From assembly GCA_025980665.1 (NCBI GenBank), contig JAICXC010000003.1, positions 1-64,000 of the forward strand: a stretch of DNA of 64,000 nucleotides, in the 5' to 3' direction. Below are positions 44,526-52,956 of this stretch, piece by piece; position 1 is the stretch's first letter, and each line of letters begins with the position of its first letter. Source of the stretch: Bryobacteraceae bacterium (GTDB lineage Bacteria; Acidobacteriota; Terriglobia; Bryobacterales; Bryobacteraceae). The position numbers and the translations under genes were made by a program. A model generated the notes under the pieces. It ran no database searches and was not told the origin of the DNA. It saw only the letters and a program-made list of their open reading frames with translations.

Positions 44526-45551
44526 CTACACAGACCTCTTGAATCTGCCAGTGTACAAATGATTGGTCACCAGTGTCGCCAGATAAGCCGCCAATTCAAA
44601 CTGCAACCGAACCGGATCGCGCGGCGCGACCAGCTTCAATTCCTGGCAGCGCTGGATCAGCCGCCGAACCAGCATGCTCACGGTGTATTTTCGCTGCCCG
44701 GTCCATTGCACGATGGACGCGATCAGGGCAGCGCGATGCTTGCGCATCATTTTTGCCGCGCTCTCTCCGCCGGGTTCTCCGTTGCTGAAGATAGCGCGCA
44801 GGTCAGCATCATAGAAATCCGGAAAATCTTCGGCGTACATCTTGCGCCGGCTAGCGTAGTACTTCGCTAGCGTGCTGCGGAGCTTACTCGCCTCGTAGGA
44901 GCGGCGGCCTTTGGCGACAACCGGTTTCGTGCCGGCGACCTCCTGCATCACCTTATGGATGTATTCCAGCTTCTCAAGCGACTTCCACCCGCGATATTTC
45001 TGCCGCCACTCTTCCGGCGGACTGCCCAGCCAGACCGCGAACGTCTCCGAAAAGTCCTCTTCGGGATGAGCCTGCGCATACCAGTTAGGCAGATGCTGCA
45101 CAAAGCTCTTGCTATAGGGCCGCGGAGTGTATGTTTCCGGAGTATACTCGGTCTCCGGACTGCCGAAGACATCCTGCCAGTCCTTTCGCTCGGAGAGCTT
45201 ATAAGCATGGTCCACGGCGTGGCCGCATTCATGCCGAAGGAGCATTTGGCACCACTCTGGGGTGCCTCCTTCCACTTCCATCATGAGATGCATCTCGAGG
45301 GTCTTGAGACGAGGATGGGCCAGATAAAATGGGATCGCGATGGCCGGCACGCCCGCGGGAGAGAACCACTCGTCGCCGAGGTAACAATCGGGACGAAGGG
45401 TCACGCCGCGCGCAGCCAGATCGTCGAATAGCTGGTTGACGCGCGGTTCGAGCTCGCTACCCTGCAGGCGGACGCCTAAATCGCAGATCCGCAACGCGAG
45501 CATTTCCTCGTCCTTCAGCGAAACCCATGCGGGTTCCGCGCTGGTCTCCAT
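44526..45551 (-). CDS. Putative cytoplasmic zinc metallopeptidase
   Basis: The 341-aa protein has the zincin motif HECGH (107-111) and a later EDFSETFAVWLG helix whose glutamate is a good third zinc ligand. No signal peptide is present, so it is probably cytoplasmic. The C-terminal third is basic and helical. Immediate linkage to an ATP-grasp ligase suggests that one enzyme makes and the other cleaves, or trims, the same peptide. The exact family is uncertain; it matches the loose group of putative zinc-binding metallopeptidases. Confidence 0.75.
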   Translation of the reverse strand: METSAEPAWVSLKDEEMLALRICDLGVRLQGSELEPRVNQLFDDLAARGVTLRPDCYLGDEWFSPAGVPAIAIPFYLAHPRLKTLEMHLMMEVEGGTPEWCQMLLRHECGHAVDHAYKLSERKDWQDVFGSPETEYTPETYTPRPYSKSFVQHLPNWYAQAHPEEDFSETFAVWLGSPPEEWRQKYRGWKSLEKLEYIHKVMQEVAGTKPVVAKGRRSYEASKLRSTLAKYYASRRKMYAEDFPDFYDADLRAIFSNGEPGGESAAKMMRKHRAALIASIVQWTGQRKYTVSMLVRRLIQRCQELKLVAPRDPVRLQFELAAYLATLVTNHLYTGRFKRSV

Positions 45552-45556
45552 GATTT

Positions 45557-45562
45557 ATCCTA
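45557..45562 (-). promoter_or_regulatory. -10-like box TAGGAT before the zinc peptidase gene
   Basis: TAGGAT on the minus strand ends five bases before the ATG at 45551. No Shine-Dalgarno is present. The divergent DUF2071 gene starts at 45574, only 22 bases away. Confidence 0.35.
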
Positions 45563-45573
45563 ACGCGTAGAGT

Positions 45574-46272
45574 ATGGCAGATAACAATCGATTTCTCACC
45601 GCAGAGTGGAATAACTTGGTCATGCTCAATTACGCGGTGGACCCTTCGCTGCTGGAACCATTCGTTCCCGAGGGAACGGAGCTCGATGCATTCGAAGGAA
45701 AAACGTACCTTAGTCTGGTTGGTTTCGAGTTCAACCGCACGCGCGTGCTCGGATTCGCCGTGCCTTTCCATCAGAACTTCGAGGAGGTGAATCTTCGGTT
45801 CTATGTTCGGCGCGGGTCACAGCGCGGTGTAGTATTCATACGGGAACTCGTGCCCCGATATGCAGTGGCTATGATCGCGCGATTTGCCTTTAACGAAAAC
45901 TATACGTGCGTCCCTATGTCGCATCGAATTGAAGCTGGGAACGCTGAATACACGTGGACGCTGGGATCAGAACGGTGCGTGATGAGCATCGAAACTGACG
46001 GAGAATGCTTCGTTCCAGCGGAGGGTTCTCTCAGTCAGTTCATCACCGAACATTATTGGGGCTACACGGCGCGGAGGGGTGGCGGCCGTCTCGAATACGA
46101 AGTGCAGCATCCGCCATGGTCTGTGTGGAATGCGAAGCGGGCTGGTTTCTCGGGGAACGTGGATGGGCTCTATGGGGCCGAGATCGCGCAAATCCTGAGG
46201 CGTGAACCGGATTCCGCTTTTTTAGCCGAGGGATCTCCGGTAACTGTCTTCAGAAGCGCTAGAATCGGCTGA
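45574..46272 (+). CDS. DUF2071 (YqjF-like) family protein
   Basis: The 232-aa protein matches DUF2071: it begins with 'FLTAEWNNLVMLNYAVDPSLL', then 'GKTYLSLVGFEFNRTRVLG', 'NLRFYVRRGSQRGVVFIREL' and 'HPPWSVWNA' near the C-terminus. The family is structurally like acetoacetate decarboxylase, but its role is unknown. It is a single gene divergent from the peptidase/ligase pair. Confidence 0.88.
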   Translation: MADNNRFLTAEWNNLVMLNYAVDPSLLEPFVPEGTELDAFEGKTYLSLVGFEFNRTRVLGFAVPFHQNFEEVNLRFYVRRGSQRGVVFIRELVPRYAVAMIARFAFNENYTCVPMSHRIEAGNAEYTWTLGSERCVMSIETDGECFVPAEGSLSQFITEHYWGYTARRGGGRLEYEVQHPPWSVWNAKRAGFSGNVDGLYGAEIAQILRREPDSAFLAEGSPVTVFRSARIG

Positions 46273-46293
46273 TGAATCGCCCCTCAAGCTTGA

Positions 46294-46710
46294 CTACTTG
46301 TCCGGTTCCGAAAAGTAGTTATCGATATACAATGATGCTCCGAATTCGCCAAGGCGGCTTAATAAGCCTGGGGATAACTGCGGCCCACCGTCAAAGCTCG
46401 TTTGGAAGTTACCACACCACCAGATAAGCTCCGCATTCGCAGCATATTTCGCAATCGCCTCTCTTAGAGGCCATAGGCTGCCCAACACATAGGCAAGACC
46501 TTCCTCAAGGGAGGTCCATTCAGTTTTCACGGCGCTCTCGTCGTCGGTGCCGTTAAATGCCCACATGCCGGTGAAATGCTCCTTACCGCCGAATCTTGGG
46601 GCACCGTGAATTCGCGTTTGGGAGGGTTGAAGGCCCAGTTCTCTGGTGATTATCGTTGGATCGAGCGTTTCGCTGAAAATCCTAAACTCGACCGTGTACT
46701 GGTGGCCCAC
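46294..46710 (-). CDS. DUF4279 domain protein
   Basis: The 138-aa protein has the DUF4279 pattern: 'EFRIFSETLDPTIITRELG' near the N-terminus, 'WTSLEEGLAYVLGSLWPL' in the middle and 'GLLSRLGEFGASLYIDNYF' at the end. Members often occur as small immunity-like or accessory proteins; function is unknown. The start is GTG at 46710, eight bases after the stop of the caspase gene on the same strand, so it is probably the last gene of that operon. Confidence 0.8.
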   Translation of the reverse strand: MGHQYTVEFRIFSETLDPTIITRELGLQPSQTRIHGAPRFGGKEHFTGMWAFNGTDDESAVKTEWTSLEEGLAYVLGSLWPLREAIAKYAANAELIWWCGNFQTSFDGGPQLSPGLLSRLGEFGASLYIDNYFSEPDK

Positions 46711-46718
46711 AACGCGAC

Positions 46719-48800
46719 CTACCTAGCCGCCAACAGAGGCTCAATGCTTTTCAGATTCGCCCGTGCGTACTGCGCCTCTTCGATATCGCCATTCAAGTCG
46801 AGCATCGCGCGAAAGTGTTTGGCTGCGGCGGATAGCGTCTCTAGGCTTCCGCTGGCCTGAGCTAACCGCGCGTAGCATAGGGCCAGGGCGTAGTGCGCGT
46901 AAGGATCGTTCGGGTCATATGCCAGCGACTTCTGACAATACCCGACCGCCAGCTCGAAATGCGCCTGATTGCGCTCCGAATCGCATAATCCGAAATATGC
47001 GAGACTCCGCAGGTCGCGCCAGGTATCGGTCTGCGTGGCGCGCTTCTTCTTACCGAGCCCCACCAGGAACCCGACCACGTAGTAATTCATCTGACCGGCA
47101 AGCTTGCTGTCGAAATCGCTCAACTTCAGATACTGAATGTATTCGCCGGATGCATCCGGATAGTTTCCACTCAGACGAAGACTCTCGGCCAGCCACATGT
47201 GCGGTTCCGCAACCGTGGGCGCGATCTTGATGGCCGCACGGGCGGAATCAGTCGACTGCGGATAAAGCTGCTTCATCCGGTATGCCTGGGCTTGCATATA
47301 TAAAGCAGATGCGTTCGTTTTCTCACGTTGCGTGACGATGTTCAACTGTCGAATCGCCTCATCCACGCCGCCGATATCGAGCAGCATTCCGGCGAGGCTC
47401 GTGCGCGCTTCCATGTAATCCGGATCGATTGCGATTGCCTTGCGAAACGCTGCCTCGGAGTTCTTTTCATCGAATAACGAATTGTAAGCGCGGCCCAGAT
47501 ATAGTGCAGCCTGACTGTAGGTCCCGTCGAGCTGCAGAGCTTTCTCGAAGCGTGCGACGGCCTTCTTATAGTTATCGGCGCCGCCCTTGTTGTAGAGCCT
47601 CAAACCTTCGTCCAGCTCATCAACGGCCGCCTTATTCCGGCGGCGCACGATCAGAATCTTGAGCGATACCGTGGAATCGCGGCCAGGGTAAACCATCTCA
47701 TCGCGAGGGCCGTCCGGTTCATATCCCTGCTTGACGCCTTGTATCGTGTGATTGCCCGGCTTCAAACCCGGCAAGCGCAGCGGAGAGCTTTTATTGATAA
47801 CCCCCTGCGACACCCCATCGACGAACAGCTCGACACCGTCCATATTGGTCTCGAAAACCAGCGTGCCGTTCTTGGGCGGAGGAGCGTTCGACGACCGCAG
47901 GCTGGCAGGGATGTACGACAAGCCCATCTTCGGATCGAAGCTGCCTCGATCGCTGGTGGGATTCTGCATGCCCTTCGTGGCTTCACGAACATTGCGGCGA
48001 GTATAATCGGCCAGCTCATCCGCGGTAACGATGCCGTCGCCGTCTTCGTCGGCCTCGCCTTCCAGGCCCTTGACGACGTAATACGTAAAGATGCCATGCC
48101 CACCGCCCCAATCCTTGCTTTCGAAGGAACGCTCGCGGTCGCGGCTGGCAGTGAGCGAAAACATGGAACGCGAAAGATCCAAGAGACTCCGGTTGTACGC
48201 AACGGCGTCAGCGTCCGGAGTAATGGCCCCGCTGTGGCAGGAATCGGTCACCAGGACTTTCCATTTGGCCTTAATCTTCGATCCGGCTACGTTGCCGAGT
48301 GTGTCCATGGGATAGCCGGTACCGGGGATGTTCTTCGGATCCAAATCGTAAGGAGCCAGATACGCCCGCCCGTCTTGGAGGAAGCCATGACCGGCGAAAT
48401 ACACAAATACCCGGTCGTCTTCTTTGGCAACCGATGGCAGCCAGCTCTCCAACTCCATTTTGAGGTTCGCCAGCGTGGCTTTGGCGCCGGTCAGGCGATG
48501 CACGTTCTCGGCGCGGAAGTTGCCGCCTTCCGGGCTGATCAAGACCGAGTAAATGGCATCGGCATCGCGTTCCGAATAATCCAGTTGCGCGTTCGCGGGA
48601 AGATTTTTGTAGCCTGCGACTCCGACGATCAGGGCATAGCCGCGCGGAATCGTAGCCGAGGTGACCGCCGGGCGATCCTCTTCATACCTCAGATCTCGTG
48701 ACTTAGATTCTTGCGACTTGGACTGCTGCGCAGATTTGGTTTGCGCGGTGGCTGCCAGCGCAACCAAGAGAAAACTAGCGGTGCGCCAGGCGAAGCTCAT
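46719..48800 (-). CDS. Caspase-like peptidase with EF-hand, PEGA and TPR domains
   Basis: The 693-aa protein has a signal peptide (about residues 1-19), a peptidase C14/metacaspase domain (about 50-285) with catalytic H138 in YFAGHG and C188 in TDSCHSG, and within it a 12-residue EF-hand-type loop (251-262, D-x-D-x-D-G...E). A PEGA domain follows (about 310-375, 'ELFVDGVSQG'), then tetratricopeptide repeats to the C-terminus (about 395-690). It is exported and probably a calcium-responsive orthocaspase with a protein-binding tail. It overlaps the DUF4384 gene upstream by 26 bases. Confidence 0.9.
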   Translation of the reverse strand: MSFAWRTASFLLVALAATAQTKSAQQSKSQESKSRDLRYEEDRPAVTSATIPRGYALIVGVAGYKNLPANAQLDYSERDADAIYSVLISPEGGNFRAENVHRLTGAKATLANLKMELESWLPSVAKEDDRVFVYFAGHGFLQDGRAYLAPYDLDPKNIPGTGYPMDTLGNVAGSKIKAKWKVLVTDSCHSGAITPDADAVAYNRSLLDLSRSMFSLTASRDRERSFESKDWGGGHGIFTYYVVKGLEGEADEDGDGIVTADELADYTRRNVREATKGMQNPTSDRGSFDPKMGLSYIPASLRSSNAPPPKNGTLVFETNMDGVELFVDGVSQGVINKSSPLRLPGLKPGNHTIQGVKQGYEPDGPRDEMVYPGRDSTVSLKILIVRRRNKAAVDELDEGLRLYNKGGADNYKKAVARFEKALQLDGTYSQAALYLGRAYNSLFDEKNSEAAFRKAIAIDPDYMEARTSLAGMLLDIGGVDEAIRQLNIVTQREKTNASALYMQAQAYRMKQLYPQSTDSARAAIKIAPTVAEPHMWLAESLRLSGNYPDASGEYIQYLKLSDFDSKLAGQMNYYVVGFLVGLGKKKRATQTDTWRDLRSLAYFGLCDSERNQAHFELAVGYCQKSLAYDPNDPYAHYALALCYARLAQASGSLETLSAAAKHFRAMLDLNGDIEEAQYARANLKSIEPLLAAR

Positions 48801-49440
48801 AAATCACCGGTCCGGTTAACGGCTGTTTCGAGGAGAGCACGCTGCCACCCTTTTCTTCGAGAAAGAGCAGTTCGCGCGGTGTGGGACCCGCCACGCCGCT
48901 TAAATTCGAAGGTAGCTTCTCTCCTGGTTCCACGGGCCGCATTCCTGCGGAATTGTCGATGCACTCACCGCGGGCCTTGAAGACTTGATCATCGCACCTG
49001 GGGTGTATAGACGACGGCAGATTCGCGTCGTGCGGCGGAGGCGGAGGCAAATGCTGATAGCCGGCCGGCATCTCCATCGGGCTCACCAGCCAATATATAA
49101 CGTCCTGACCGGCAGGGCCGGCAATACGGAACCATCCCTGGGTGGCCGGAACCATGTACTCCTTGCCCGCTTCGATCCGATTGTCGCTACCGGTGTCGTT
49201 GCGGGGAAACAGCAGTTCGTAGGTATCCGCGGTTCCATGATTCATCACGTACAGAAAACCCGAGAAATTGGTAGTCAGGCGAAAACGTAGCCGCTCATTG
49301 GGCCCGAATACAGTAGCCGGATTCATCGCGCGCCAGCCGGAGCCTTCTTCGCGCTCTACGATCACGCGAACGCGCTGCGGGTCGGCAGCGGAACCGGTGG
49401 CGGCTAATACGAGCAGAACGAAACTGATTGCCCTGATCAC
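48775..49440 (-). CDS. Secreted DUF4384 protein
   Basis: The 221-aa protein has a signal peptide and a DUF4384 domain: 'FGPNERLRFRLTTNFSGFLYVMNHG', 'YELLFPRND' and 'AGKEYMVPATQGWFRI'. A proline-rich linker with PPPPPPHD follows. DUF4384 domains commonly accompany exported caspase-like proteins, and may be beta-sandwich binding modules; function is inferred. It overlaps both its neighbours (49437-49440 and 48775-48800). Confidence 0.8.
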   Translation of the reverse strand: MIRAISFVLLVLAATGSAADPQRVRVIVEREEGSGWRAMNPATVFGPNERLRFRLTTNFSGFLYVMNHGTADTYELLFPRNDTGSDNRIEAGKEYMVPATQGWFRIAGPAGQDVIYWLVSPMEMPAGYQHLPPPPPHDANLPSSIHPRCDDQVFKARGECIDNSAGMRPVEPGEKLPSNLSGVAGPTPRELLFLEEKGGSVLSSKQPLTGPVIYELRLAHR

Positions 49441-50249
49441 TTGTGTTTTAAGGCAATATCCACAACCAGGCGCGCATCAGGGGCGCTGCTGGGATTGACG
49501 ACGTAGGCTGCGTTCTCGGTAGAGTCCACTTTTTCGAATACCAGATCGCGCGAGGCCACTTGAGCCCTCAGCTTCGACACGATATCGTCGCCCAGCGACG
49601 CCTCCGCAACCAACGACCGGCTTCCGTCTTTCGTAACAGTCCCGCCCATCGAGTAGATCAACTTGTCGAGATCCGGCTCCGGTTGTCGCGTAAGTACGAT
49701 GAATAGCTTCTCATTGCCGGCCTGCTCATCGAACACGAACTGTCCGCGTTCGCCGGAGGGAATCTGGAGGGATTCGCCCTTGTGGACCAGATTGCTTCCC
49801 CCCGCGACTTCTGCCGACGGGAACATAAGTTTCCAAGTGCCGCTCGATCCGCGCATCACCACATAGAGATACCCGGATGTGTTTGCGTCCACTTTCAGGC
49901 GTATGCGATCGCCGGAGCGAAAACTCGTATCGGAATCGACTTCATTGTATTGGCCGCCTTCGCCGCGCTTCAGAACGGCGTAACGCAATCCCAGCGGCAC
50001 CGAGGCCGTCAGCGTGTGCGCGTTCCCCGCTTTAGTTGCGGCTTTAGCCGTGCTGGATTTCGTGGCCACAGCCTTGGTCACAGCCTTAGCTTCCGGCTCC
50101 TTTACAGCAGGCGCAGGAGTACTGGGAGCCGGCTTGGACGTGTCGGGTGGAGGCGTGTAAAACAACTCGCGCGCTTTAAGTGTCGGCTGCTGGGCTTGAA
50201 GTGATCCCATGGGGACCGCCAATATCGCCAGGGCTAATAGGTGTTTCAT
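49437..50249 (-). CDS. Secreted DUF4384 protein (first gene of caspase operon)
   Basis: The start at MKHLLALAILAVPMGSLQAQ is chosen: it gives a signal peptide and has GAGGCGGG seven or so bases upstream. The 270-aa product has an Ala/Lys/Pro-rich linker (residues 35-80) and then a DUF4384 domain ('FRSGDRIRLKVDANTSGYLYVVMRG', 'KLMFPSAEVAGG', 'GQFVFDEQAGNEKLFIVL'). It is a paralogue of the next gene, which it overlaps by ATGA. The pair may act as two components of the caspase system. Confidence 0.8.
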   Translation of the reverse strand: MKHLLALAILAVPMGSLQAQQPTLKARELFYTPPPDTSKPAPSTPAPAVKEPEAKAVTKAVATKSSTAKAATKAGNAHTLTASVPLGLRYAVLKRGEGGQYNEVDSDTSFRSGDRIRLKVDANTSGYLYVVMRGSSGTWKLMFPSAEVAGGSNLVHKGESLQIPSGERGQFVFDEQAGNEKLFIVLTRQPEPDLDKLIYSMGGTVTKDGSRSLVAEASLGDDIVSKLRAQVASRDLVFEKVDSTENAAYVVNPSSAPDARLVVDIALKHK

Positions 50250-50390
50250 AGCTTGCCCGCCTCTTATTATCATCGCCTGCCGCCAAGTGGCGCGGCATAA
50301 GGGATTTGCCCTAGAGACCGAGTCTTGCGGGCCAAACTTCTTCGCCATTAGTTCCCGCGCGGATCGCGGCCGACACGGCTCAGAATACGA

Positions 50391-50396
50391 CACAAT
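50391..50396 (+). promoter_or_regulatory. -10-like box CACAAT before the phosphofructokinase gene
   Basis: CACAAT ends five bases before the ATG at 50402, without a Shine-Dalgarno sequence between. The 152-base region back to the DUF4384 start holds no gene; GATAAT (50266-50271, minus) may be the -10 box of the opposite operon. Confidence 0.3.
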
Positions 50397-50401
50397 AAGA
50401 T

Positions 50402-51559
50402 ATGGGACAGCGTATTGGCATTCTTACCGGCGGTGGCGACGTCCCCGGGCTGAATTCCGTCATCAAAGAAGTTGTTTATCGGGGCACCGAGAACCGTTGG
50501 GAAATCATGGGCATCCGCCGCGGCTGGGAAGGCCTAACACACCTGAATCCAGACGATCCCGCAACAAAAAAGCACTACATTATGCCGCTCAACCGTGCCA
50601 ACACCCGCACCATCGACCGGTTTGGCGGCACCATGCTGCATTCCAGCCGCACCAACCCGGCCAAGATGAAAGCTCTGCCACCGTTCTTGTCGACTGAGAA
50701 CTTCACGCAGAAAAATGACCGCTGGGATCTCACCCCGCACGTGCTGAAGAACCTCGAGTGGCTCAAGCTGGATTACCTGATCGCGATCGGTGGTGACGAT
50801 ACGCTCAGCTACGCGGCCGCACTTGACAAGCGCGGCGTTAAGGTCATCGCGATCCCTAAGACCATGGACAACGACGTCCGGAATACCGAATACTGCATCG
50901 GTTTTTCGACGGCTATCACGCGGGCCATGGACGCGATCCAGCGCCAGCGCACCACGGTGGGTTCGCACGAACGTGTCGGCATTTTCCGGGTGTTCGGCCG
51001 CGATGCGGGCTACACGTCGTTGTATACGGCCTACGTCACGTCGATTCGCTGCTGCATCCCCGAATATGACGTGAACCTGGACAAGCTGATCGATTTACTG
51101 ATGGTCGAAAAGCATAATAACGAGAGCAACTACGTGCTGGTAGTACTTTCGGAAGGCTCGAGATGGGAAGGCTACACGGTGCAAGAGTACGGTGAACCCG
51201 ATGCTTTCGGGCATCGCAAGAAGGCCAGTATCGCGGAAGCTCTGAGTACCGAGATTAGCCGCCGCACTGGTGAAGAGAGCATCGTCAGCGATCTTACATA
51301 CGACCTTCGCAGCGGCGATCCGGATTTCGTCGACAAGCTGATCGCGGCGAACTTTGGAAATCTTGCCATGGACGCCGTCCTCGCAGGGAAGAGCGGCGTC
51401 ATGGCAGCGCTGGTGGATGGCGCTTATGCGCTGGCGCCCATTCCCGATCCCGCGCTCGGCCCCCGCAAGGTGGATATCGCCACGATGTACAACACCGACC
51501 GTTACCGGCCCAACTACGCCAACAAGCTCGGGCTGCCGATTTTCCTGACGCGGGCATGA
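50402..51559 (+). CDS. 6-phosphofructokinase, probably pyrophosphate-dependent
   Basis: The 385-aa enzyme has the PFKA fold with an N-terminal GGGDVPGLN loop, GGDDT (130-134) and PKTMDND (152-158). In ATP-dependent enzymes these positions are GGDGS and PGTIDND. The Asp at 133 and Lys at 153, which replace glycines 104 and 124 of E. coli PfkA, are the known markers of pyrophosphate use. D156 is the catalytic base. It therefore probably phosphorylates fructose 6-phosphate with PPi, reversibly. The start of the methyltransferase gene overlaps its stop by four bases. Confidence 0.88.
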   Translation: MGQRIGILTGGGDVPGLNSVIKEVVYRGTENRWEIMGIRRGWEGLTHLNPDDPATKKHYIMPLNRANTRTIDRFGGTMLHSSRTNPAKMKALPPFLSTENFTQKNDRWDLTPHVLKNLEWLKLDYLIAIGGDDTLSYAAALDKRGVKVIAIPKTMDNDVRNTEYCIGFSTAITRAMDAIQRQRTTVGSHERVGIFRVFGRDAGYTSLYTAYVTSIRCCIPEYDVNLDKLIDLLMVEKHNNESNYVLVVLSEGSRWEGYTVQEYGEPDAFGHRKKASIAEALSTEISRRTGEESIVSDLTYDLRSGDPDFVDKLIAANFGNLAMDAVLAGKSGVMAALVDGAYALAPIPDPALGPRKVDIATMYNTDRYRPNYANKLGLPIFLTRA

Positions 51560-52197
51560 GCATTCTGCAACGCTTATGGCGGCGGCAACCGCCCGTGCGA
51601 GCGGCCGACCCGGCCACCATTCGCGCCTTCTTTAACGAAGCTGCGGCGGACGAAGAGCATTATCCTTCGACCATCGACCCGCGTATCCTGCATGTAAAGA
51701 TCGTCCTGGAACATCTGGGCGATCTGAACGGCAAAAGCGTGGCCGACGTGGGCTGCGGCAAGGGCCGCTTCGCCCGGATCGTGAAGGAGCGCAACCCTGG
51801 CGCGACCGTGGTCGCGCTGGATCTGGCGGAGGCCATGCTGCGGGGCATTCCTCCTGATATAAAACGAGTCGCAGCAAGTATGACCGCGCTGCCGCTGGTG
51901 ACCGAAGCGTTCGACGGCGCCTATGCCACAGAATCGCTGGAACACGCCGTCGACGTTCCCGCAGCCGTGGCCGAGCTGGCAAGAATCGTCAAGCCGGGCG
52001 GGCGGATTGTGATCATCGACAAGAACGCCGAGGCCTGGGGTCGTCTGAAGACGCCTGAGTGGGAGCAATGGTTCGGGCGCAAGGAACTGGAGAAGCTGTT
52101 ATCGCGGCACTGCCGTGAAGTCACCAGCCAGCCGCTGTCCTATTGGGAAGATGTGGAACCCGACGGCTTGTTCCTAGCTTGGCTGGCGATAAAGTAG
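51556..52197 (+). CDS. Class I SAM-dependent methyltransferase
   Basis: The 213-aa protein has the Rossmann methyltransferase motifs: VADVGCGKGRFA (motif I, about residues 63-74), VVALDLAEAML (motif II) and 'ARIVKPGGRIVIIDKN' (about 142-157). It is similar to the UbiE/COQ5-like small-molecule group. Substrate is unknown. It is coupled to the phosphofructokinase gene by ATGA and stops 21 bases from the convergent sdhB. Confidence 0.88.
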   Translation: MSILQRLWRRQPPVRAADPATIRAFFNEAAADEEHYPSTIDPRILHVKIVLEHLGDLNGKSVADVGCGKGRFARIVKERNPGATVVALDLAEAMLRGIPPDIKRVAASMTALPLVTEAFDGAYATESLEHAVDVPAAVAELARIVKPGGRIVIIDKNAEAWGRLKTPEWEQWFGRKELEKLLSRHCREVTSQPLSYWEDVEPDGLFLAWLAIK

Positions 52198-52218
52198 GAC
52201 CAGCCTCCGGGACGGTCG

Positions 52219-52956
52219 TTACCTGAACATCTTGAACAGCCCGCCCAACGGATCGTAGAACTCGTCCACGACGCGCTCCTTGAGCGGGATGATCCCGTTG
52301 TCAGTGATCTTGATCTCTTCAGGACACACCTTTGTGCAGCATTTAGTGATATTGCAGTACCCAATGTTGTAGTCGTCCTTCAGCGCCTTCAACCTGTTCC
52401 CCGTATCCAGAGGATTCATCTCCAGTTGCGCCGTGTGAATCAGGAACCGCGGGCCGATGAACTCGTCATGCAGCCTGTGGTCCCGCAACACATGGCATAC
52501 GTCCTGGCATAGGAAGCATTCGATACACTTCCGGAATTCCTGGGGACGATCGACGTCCGCCTGCTGCACACGCCAGGTTCCATCCGGGGCGTCAGGCTTG
52601 CGCGGCGTGAACTTCTGAATTTTTTTCTTGACTTCGTAGTTCCAGGAAACGTCCGTGACCAGGTCCTTGACATGCGGGAACGTCTTCATCGGTTCGATAG
52701 TCACTGGCTGTGTTAGATCGAGCTGATTCAAGCGCGTCATGCACATCAGACGAGGCTTACCGTTGATCTCGGCCGAGCACGATCCACACTTGCCCGCCTT
52801 GCAATTCCAGCGAACGGCCATATCGTTCGCAACGGAGCCCTGGATTTTGTGCACCACGTCCAGCACCACCATGCCCGTCTCGTACTCGGTGGTGTAGTCG
52901 ACGAACTTTCCGTTGCCCCGTTCGCCGCGCCAGATTTGGAAAGTGGCCGTGCTCAT
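52219..52956 (-). CDS. sdhB: Succinate dehydrogenase iron-sulfur subunit
   Basis: The 245-aa protein has [2Fe-2S] cysteines (CKAGKCGSC, then C in LMC), and two ferredoxin-like groups (CIECFLCQDVC and CCTKVC) for the [4Fe-4S] and [3Fe-4S] clusters. It passes electrons from SdhA to the membrane. It overlaps sdhA by four bases and is last in the sdhCAB operon. Confidence 0.95.
   Translation of the reverse strand: MSTATFQIWRGERGNGKFVDYTTEYETGMVVLDVVHKIQGSVANDMAVRWNCKAGKCGSCSAEINGKPRLMCMTRLNQLDLTQPVTIEPMKTFPHVKDLVTDVSWNYEVKKKIQKFTPRKPDAPDGTWRVQQADVDRPQEFRKCIECFLCQDVCHVLRDHRLHDEFIGPRFLIHTAQLEMNPLDTGNRLKALKDDYNIGYCNITKCCTKVCPEEIKITDNGIIPLKERVVDEFYDPLGGLFKMFR

Noticed and set aside
47739-48701. A 320-codon open frame on the plus strand
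   Set aside because: It is antisense to the caspase gene and shows no recognisable domain.
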